Assembly: GCA_963816065.1 (NCBI GenBank)
Contig: CAWFJG010000002.1
Coordinates: 124,001 to 188,000, forward strand
Direction of reading: 5' to 3'
Source: Roseiarcus sp963816065
GTDB taxonomy: Bacteria; Pseudomonadota; Alphaproteobacteria; Rhizobiales; Beijerinckiaceae
Length of the DNA: 64,000 bases
Shown here in pieces: positions 58,169 to 64,000 of the stretch. Within the stretch, counting starts at the first letter, position 1, and each line of letters opens with the position of its first letter. A program made the position numbers and the translations under genes. Below the pieces are notes generated by a model that had not been told where the DNA came from, did not search any database, and worked only from the letters and a program-made list of their open reading frames with translations.

Positions 58169-58360
58169 CGATTGCTCCCTTGGATTGCCAAAGGGGCGAC
58201 CTGATCAGGCCAACGGCGGCGCCCGCCAATCCACGAAATCCCCCGGGCGGGATCATTCCGTTATGGGGGGCGCGATCATCTCGGAATCGGGGGGCGGCAT
58301 CATTCCGTTACAGGGGGGCGGCATCATCCCGGAATAGGGGGGCGGCTTCCTCAGGAATCA

Positions 58361-59141
58361 GCACCCAGCCGATGTCGTGAATGACGGTCGTGGTCCTGGT
58401 CTCGATGCGGCCATGATCGCCATCCACCGTTTGATGGCGACTGATCGTTGTGTCCTTGAACCCGGCGGCTTTCTGCTCGGCCACGAACAATTCCACGTCC
58501 TCGCGCAGCGACCCCTGGTTGCCCTTCAGCGCCAGCACGTAGTCGGCCTTCTTGTCCACCACTTTCTGAGCGATGTCACGCTGACACCCCATGGCGTCGA
58601 TGGTGATGATCGCCCCCTCGATGGCCAGCAAGTCCAGCAGTTTGGGGATGGCGACGATCTCGTTGGATTTCTCCGTCACCTTGACCTGGCCGAGCACCAG
58701 GCGCTGGCGCGCCGCGAAGGCGGAAACCATGTGGATCGGCGCTTGACCCTTCCGCTTCCGGCCGGACCGACGGGCGGTCTTGCCATCGATGGCGATGACC
58801 CCTTCGGGACTTCCGGTCAGCGCGGCGACCCAGGCGACGAAGCAGCGCTGGAACTGCTCGTGGTTCAGCACGGCGAGGATGTCGCCAAGGTGGTCGTGCG
58901 CCGGCGTGCCATTGGCGAAGGGGCGGAAGCGACGCAGCAGGGCCAGCTTCTTGCGGCCGAACAGGGCGATGTCGGTAATGGTCTCCGCACCGGCCAGGAC
59001 GGCGATCAGGCAGAGGAGCAGGATCTCTTCCAGCGGGTAGTCCACCTTCCCCTGTTGGCGCGGATCCTTCAGATCTTTGAAATAACTCAGGAAAACGACG
59101 GTCTCGTCAAACGCCGCGCAATCCGCCCCCGTCAACGCCAT
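58361..59141 (-). pseudogene. ISAs1 transposase, N-terminal part
   Basis: It starts MALTGADCAAFDETVVFLSY at ATG 59141 (59156 also possible). It has the first two catalytic acids in VIAIDGKTARRSG and AIITIDAMGCQRD, and runs to HDIGWV where the IS21 element entered. The remaining frame to 58308 is IS21 sequence. Confidence 0.9.
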
Positions 59142-59298
59142 GGCTCGTTCCCTCATGCAAATCGAGGGTCGTCATGGATTTAGCACTTTCGCGATTTGTC
59201 ACCTACTCCTTCACCCGATTACCCTGGGCCGGTGTCGTATCAAGCTACCGCCGCTTTCGCTTTTGTGCGAGAAATTGTCGGTGGGCTCCGATTAACGA

Positions 59299-62200
59299 GT
59301 GGTCGTCGGGCTTGGGGGCATTTCAGTGAGCGTCAACAGTGCTGACACACAGAGTCAGCAAAGCAATTCGCAACCACCCCGATCTCCAGTCGAGCGCTTG
59401 CTAGCTGATGCTAGACTTCGCCTCGTTGAAACAGGCACACGCAATCGTTTAGTGCATACGCCTCGTGCAGGAAAGCGCACTCGGTCACTCTCGGTTATTG
59501 ATGCTCGTCCCAATGAGCTTTTTGAAACGCTCGTTCGGTCGAACAAAGCGCTACGCTTCCAAGCGCTTGAAACGAGGCGAGACCCATTAAGTACCTATTC
59601 GAACTCAACTTGATACGGAACGCCTTGTTGCCAGCCGCGGAATTGGTTCTCTGCAAACGACGCTTGATACCGAGAAGCTCGAAAAACGGCTGCTTTCAAT
59701 ATACCGCGATGCCAAAACCGCCGAAGAGGAGCAGGGGATAAATATCCTCTTCCTTGCATTGGGCTTTTTGCGTTGGTATGAGGACGACAAATCTGAAGTT
59801 GCACGAGAGGCACCCCTTGTCTTGGTGCCAGCCGTAATCACTCGTGATTCTCGGCATTCGACGTTTGACTTACGAGCTCGGGAAGAAGACCTTACGACAA
59901 ATCAAGCGATTCAAGAGCGACTTCGTAATGATTTTGGCATTTCTCTTCCTGATCTTCCCGATTCGGAGGAATGGCTGCCATCTGACTATTTTTCTGAAGT
60001 TAGTAAGTCAATCGGAGTAAAATCGCGCTGGTCGATTGATTGTGACGGTGTCGAACTCGGATTTTATTCATTCTCAAAATTGCTTATGATACGTGATCTT
60101 GAACCGACTGCGTGGGGATCAAAATCGATTGTCGATCACCCGTTACTGCGCGGGCTTCTGACGGAGGGTTTTCCCGACGAGCCGGTTTTGATCCCGGCGG
60201 ACACAAAGCTCGATCAATTATTCTCTCCAGAAGATTTGGTTCAGGTCGTAGATGCAAACTCGTCGCAGACGATCGCAATCGAGACCACTAGAGCCGGTCG
60301 TAATCTTGTTGTACAGGGACCACCCGGGACTGGAAAATCACAGACCATTACAAATATAATTGCTGCTGCGGTGCACGACGGAAAGTCCGTTCTCTTCGTT
60401 GCGGAGAAGATGGCGGCATTGAACGTCGTCCATGGCCGGCTCCAAAAGATTGGGCTTGGGCCAGTCTGTCTTCAGCTTCACAGTCGGAACGCGAACAAGC
60501 GCCTGGTTCTGGCCGAGATTGAAAATACGCTGGAACATTATGTCTTAGCTCCCAACCCAACAGATGAATGCGCTCAATTGAAGGAGACGCGCGACACTTT
60601 GAACGCTGTCGCGGAGCGAATGCACGCACCGATTGCCGATACGGGCCGCACGCCATATGAAGCGCTGTCACGCTTGATCGCCGCGGACGCATTGGAGATC
60701 AAAAGCGACACGAGCGTTCTCACGCAGGCGGTGGCATGGTCGAAAGACCAATACCGCTTGATAATTCAGGCGGTGAGCCGCCTTGCTGAAATCTCTGCAT
60801 TATCGGGTCCACTGCAAGGCCATCCATTCCTAGGCGTAAAAGCGCTGATGCTTCAGCCAGCTGAACTAGACCGCCTCAGCGAGACGCTAGTCGAGCTTGA
60901 GCGAACGGCGCAAGATTTGGCGGACTATCTGGAGCCGCTATCTGCTTCGCTCGGCCTTGGGACGGAGTGTAGTACTTCGACATGTAATTCTTTGAAGTCT
61001 GTACTCGACTTAATTGCCGAGATCCCTGCCGAAACTGCGGACCTCGCGGCAGCTATCGGGACGAAGAACGCGCAACGAGCCAATGCGGCATCCGAGGTTG
61101 GCTTAGCCTGGCTCAAGAAAAAGCAGGACAATGCCGAAACATTCGTTGAGACAGCTTGGGATGTTCAGCCCCTCCCGTTGAGGGATTTGCTAAGCGGTGG
61201 TCTGTCGTTCTTTGGGAGGTTTAGAGGTTCCTATCGGCAGGCGTCAAAAGTTTTGGCAACCCTCATAAAGGTTCCTCTGCCGAAGGGGGCGCGTAATCGC
61301 ATAGCCTTAGTGGATCGCCTTGCAGAGGTCGAGCGGGCGCGCACAGAGCTATCGGCGGAAGACACAAGCATGATGGCTCTCTTGCCCTTGTATTGGAGAG
61401 GGCCCAAGACAGATTTCGAATTGTTGCACTCGGTTTCCTCGTCTTTGTGCGCTCTCGCCGCGCATCCCATTCCGCCGCATATCGAAAGTGTGATCGATTT
61501 TGTGAGGCATTGTCGCGCACAACAGCATTCGAGCGACATCGCCCATTTATCCGAAGCATTTAGGTCCACAAGCCAAGCAGTTTTCTCCATTTTACAATTG
61601 GACATCCAGGCAGCGTTTCAAGCGCAGTCGCACGAGCAGATTCGACTCCGCGACCTAGCCGCTAGGGCGAGTCATTGGCGCGACTCCCAACCGCGATTTG
61701 ATGAATGGCGGCGGCTTGTGGCGGCTGACGAAGCAGTCCGGCGCGTTTTTCGCGAGTTCAGTCGCGGACGCGCTCGCAGCAGGCCGTGTCGCGCCGAAAG
61801 ATGCGATAGCGGTTCTTGAATGTACGTTTGCAGAGGTCGCATGGTCTAAAGCAGTTCACGCATCGCCGGAATTAGGTAGCTTCCACGGGCCTTCACACGA
61901 CGGAATTGCCAATAGGTTTCGGGCGCTTGAGGCAGGACGTCGACAAACGACGGTGAATGTAGTCCTGGGCCGCCATGCTGAAGGGATGCCTCGCGGCAAC
62001 TTTGGCGCGATGAATACGATCCGCGCCGAGATCAAGCGCAGGCGCGGCCATATGCCCATTCGGAAATTGTTCAAGACGACCGGCGAGACGCTGCAGCGGA
62101 TCAAGCCTGTGTTGTTGATGAGTCCTATCTCGGTTGCGCAGTTCGTTCCCCCAAACTCGGTCGAATTCGATCTTCTTGTCATTGACGAAGCAAGTCAGGT

Positions 62201-64000
62201 GCGGCCTGAGGATGCACTTGGTTTGGTTGCTCGCGTAAAACAGGTGGTCGTCGTCGGCGACAACAAACAGTTACCACCGACAAGTTTTTTTGATCGCATT
62301 GTCGCGGACGAGGATGAGCGGGAATCGGATGAAGAGTTAGAAGCAGTTCTTGGCCATAGTGCCAGAGCGACTGACATCGAGAGCATACTTGCACTCTGCG
62401 AAGCGCGGGGACTCAACAGCACCATGCTGCGTTGGCACTATCGCTCAAGGCACCCGTCGCTAATCGAAGTGTCGAACGCGGAGTTCTATAAGCATCTCAT
62501 CATGCCACCCGCCCCGAAGAGCGAGCGCGATAGCGATGGCCTAATTTTGCGTAAAGTCTCGGGTTCCTATGACCGGGGCGGCAAACGTGTAAACGCGGTC
62601 GAGGCGGAGGCGGTTGTAAAGGCTGTGCTTGCGCACGCTAAGCTTGCGCCTGATGTGTCCCTGGGTGTGGTGACGTTCTCAAGTGCGCAACGTGATGCGA
62701 TTGAGGATTTGCTGGAGACCAGAAGGCGCAATGAGCCCGAACTTGATGCTTTATTGCGCGAGGGAAAATCAGAGGATGTCTTTGTTAAAAATCTCGAAAA
62801 CGTCCAAGGAGACGAACGAGATGTAATTTTTGTTTCCGTTGGATATGGACCAAGGCAAGCCGGAGGGCGTCTCGATAGCATGAATTTTGGACCCGTCTCC
62901 AGCGAGGGAGGCGAACGCCGCTTGAACGTCCTGTTCACTCGCGCGAGGAGCCGCTGTGAAATCTTCGCGTCTTTTGCTTCGGGGGACATTGATCTCGATC
63001 GTGCTAAAGGTGAGGGCCCACGCGTGCTGAAACGGTTTCTTCAGTATGCGGAGTCCGGGCAGCTCGAGGAACAGGTGTCGACATCTGAAGACGCCGACTC
63101 GCCTTTCGAAGAGGCAGTCGCAACATTTATTGAGGGCTGTGGCTACAAGGTCGCCAAACAAGTCGGTTCAGCCGGTTTCAAGATCGACCTCGCGGTCCGG
63201 TCGCCAAAGCAGCCAGGCCGTTACATCCTCGCTGTGGAATGCGACGGCGCGACTTACCACCGGGGCCTTTGGGCTCGTGAACGAGATCGCCTCCGCCAGG
63301 AAATCTTGGAGAACATGGGGTGGCGCTTTCATCGGATCTGGTCAACGGACTGGTTCTACAGACGAGCAGAGGCGTCTCATAGGCTCGCTGTCGCGCTGAC
63401 GGAATCGGACTCCAACACCAATCCAACGTACGAGCATGAACCGGCCGTGTCGGATGCACTTAGCGCTACGCTTGAACAACCTCGGTCTGCAACGGAAGCA
63501 ATAGCGACGCCTGTACCTGCTTACGAGGTTGCCATCTGCGTCCAGGGGGTTCCACCCAATACGGAGCCAAGCGAAGTTTCTGTTCCCATCATGGCGAAAA
63601 TTGCGCAAGCTATCGTGGCGATCGAGGGGCCGGTTCATCAGGACGAAGTTGCTCGCCGCGTGGCAAGTCTCTTCGGCAAGGCGCGTACGGGGTCGCAAAT
63701 ACGCGCCGCGGTGGTTCGAGCTCTGACGTCGCTTGTCGCGTCGGGTAGCCTGATTGAGCACGACGCCTTCTGGATGACTAGCGTCCAGAGGGATGAGCCG
63801 CCGGTTAGGGACCGCAGCGCCGCGCCCGTCGGTCTGCAGCGCGCCGATATGTTGAGTTGGTTGGAGATTCGCGCGGCGGCTCGCATTGCGGAACATCAAA
63901 ATGGTAACTTATCCGAAGATGAAATGGCCGTTGCGGTTACTCGACTTCTCGGTTTCAAGCGCACCGGCGCAGAACTCCGGGCCGCGATTTTGAGTGCGAC
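59299..64000 (+). CDS. Very large DUF4011-type SF1 helicase with Vsr-like nuclease domain, incomplete at right edge
   Basis: At least 1560 codons; two frameshifts near 59611 and 61755 are repaired. The N-terminal DUF4011-like part has RLVETGTRNRLVH and INILFLALGFLRWYED. The helicase has Walker A QGPPGTGKSQTITNII, a long insert, then LLVIDEASQVRPEDALGL, VVVGDNKQLPPTSFF and ERRLNVLFTRARSRCEIF. A nuclease domain of the Vsr/MTES_1575 type follows: FKIDLAVRSPKQPG, ILAVECDGATYHRG, RERDRLRQEILENMGWRFHR. A DUF3320-like C-terminal part runs off the edge. GC is visibly lower than the surroundings, a sign of transfer. Proteins of this architecture occur in defence islands; a role in DNA degradation is inferred. 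The start is uncertain (GTG 59299 or 59326). Confidence 0.8.

Larger units (their letters stand above)
55714..58360 (-). mobile_element. IS21-family insertion sequence
   Basis: 2647 bases with TG...CA ends: TGCCGATTCCGATGAAGCCG at 55714 and, read inward from 58360, TGATTCCTGAGGAAGCCGCC. Each end carries a series of related sub-repeats (for example GGGATGAT / GATCATTCCG units at 55740-55800 and 58245-58340), as expected for IS21 transposase sites. A ten-base duplication GCACCCAGCC flanks it at 55704-55713 and 58361-58370. It carries istA and istB. Confidence 0.9.
55317..59226 (-). mobile_element. ISAs1-family element interrupted by an IS21 element
   Basis: The ends are CAGGGGAATCGGGTGAA at 55317 and, read inward from 59226, CAGGGTAATCGGGTGAA. 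A ten-base target duplication GGCCGGTGTC lies at 55307-55316 and 59227-59236. The transposase is split into a 5' part (58361-59141) and a 3' part (55339-55707). Removing the 2.65-kb IS21 insert and one target copy rejoins GDHGRIE...HDIGWV with QERHDWPGLKA in frame. Confidence 0.9.

Overview
The window is high-GC DNA (roughly two thirds G+C by eye) with gene families and gene orders typical of an alphaproteobacterium of the order Hyphomicrobiales (Rhizobiales). Pointers are the degP - response regulator - histidine kinase - glnE run, an RNase E gene with a Gly-Trp-Trp-Gln tail, a bacterial RNase P RNA, and monomeric isocitrate dehydrogenase. I cannot name the genus. Many genes carry single-base indels that break the frame while the protein sequence stays intact on both sides. 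Most look like assembly errors and were repaired by eye; one break, in prfB, is a genuine programmed frameshift.

Layout. 1-4.4 kb (minus strand): an operon of unknown substrate (acylating aldehyde dehydrogenase, ThDP enzyme, HMG-CoA-lyase-like protein, sugar-isomerase-like protein). A strong promoter with a perfect palindromic operator lies about 450 bp upstream of it. 5.3-15.1 kb (plus strand): citrate metabolism, with monomeric isocitrate dehydrogenase, citrate lyase genes citC-D-E-F-G and aconitase B. 15.4-21.2 kb: a GntR regulator, a 3-dehydroshikimate dehydratase fusion, a TetR regulator, 3-dehydroquinate dehydratase, the detached citX gene and an alpha/beta hydrolase. The tetR promoter region holds a near-copy of the 4.9-kb operator, suggesting one regulon. 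21.3-34 kb: housekeeping and accessory genes (repeat-bearing serine hydrolase, maeB, ureF/ureE, rnpB, a PIN toxin-like gene, alcohol dehydrogenase, ubiK, ybjN-like, rpmF, an EamA transporter), with two arrays of helically phased CCTGTT hexamers between genes. 34.2-51.7 kb: envelope and regulatory core (degP, two-component pair, glnE, rne, amiC, mrcA, prfB), with a complete ISAs1-family element between rne and amiC.

52.8-64 kb is an accessory, defence-type region. It holds the first codons of a DNA methyltransferase, a HEPN-MNT toxin-antitoxin pair, the tail of a helicase-like gene and a GIY-YIG nuclease gene. These look like a decayed restriction-type operon. Next comes an ISAs1-family element interrupted by an IS21-family element; both have readable ends and target duplications. 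Last is a very large SF1 helicase with a C-terminal Vsr-like nuclease domain, lower in GC than the rest and running off the right edge.

Working together: citrate lyase, its maturation genes (citC, citG, citX), AcnB, isocitrate dehydrogenase and malic enzyme MaeB could split citrate or carry it on to 2-oxoglutarate and pyruvate with NADPH formation. The dehydroshikimate/dehydroquinate genes feed protocatechuate. The TetR operator pair may tie the aromatic-precursor genes to the uncharacterised operon at the left edge.
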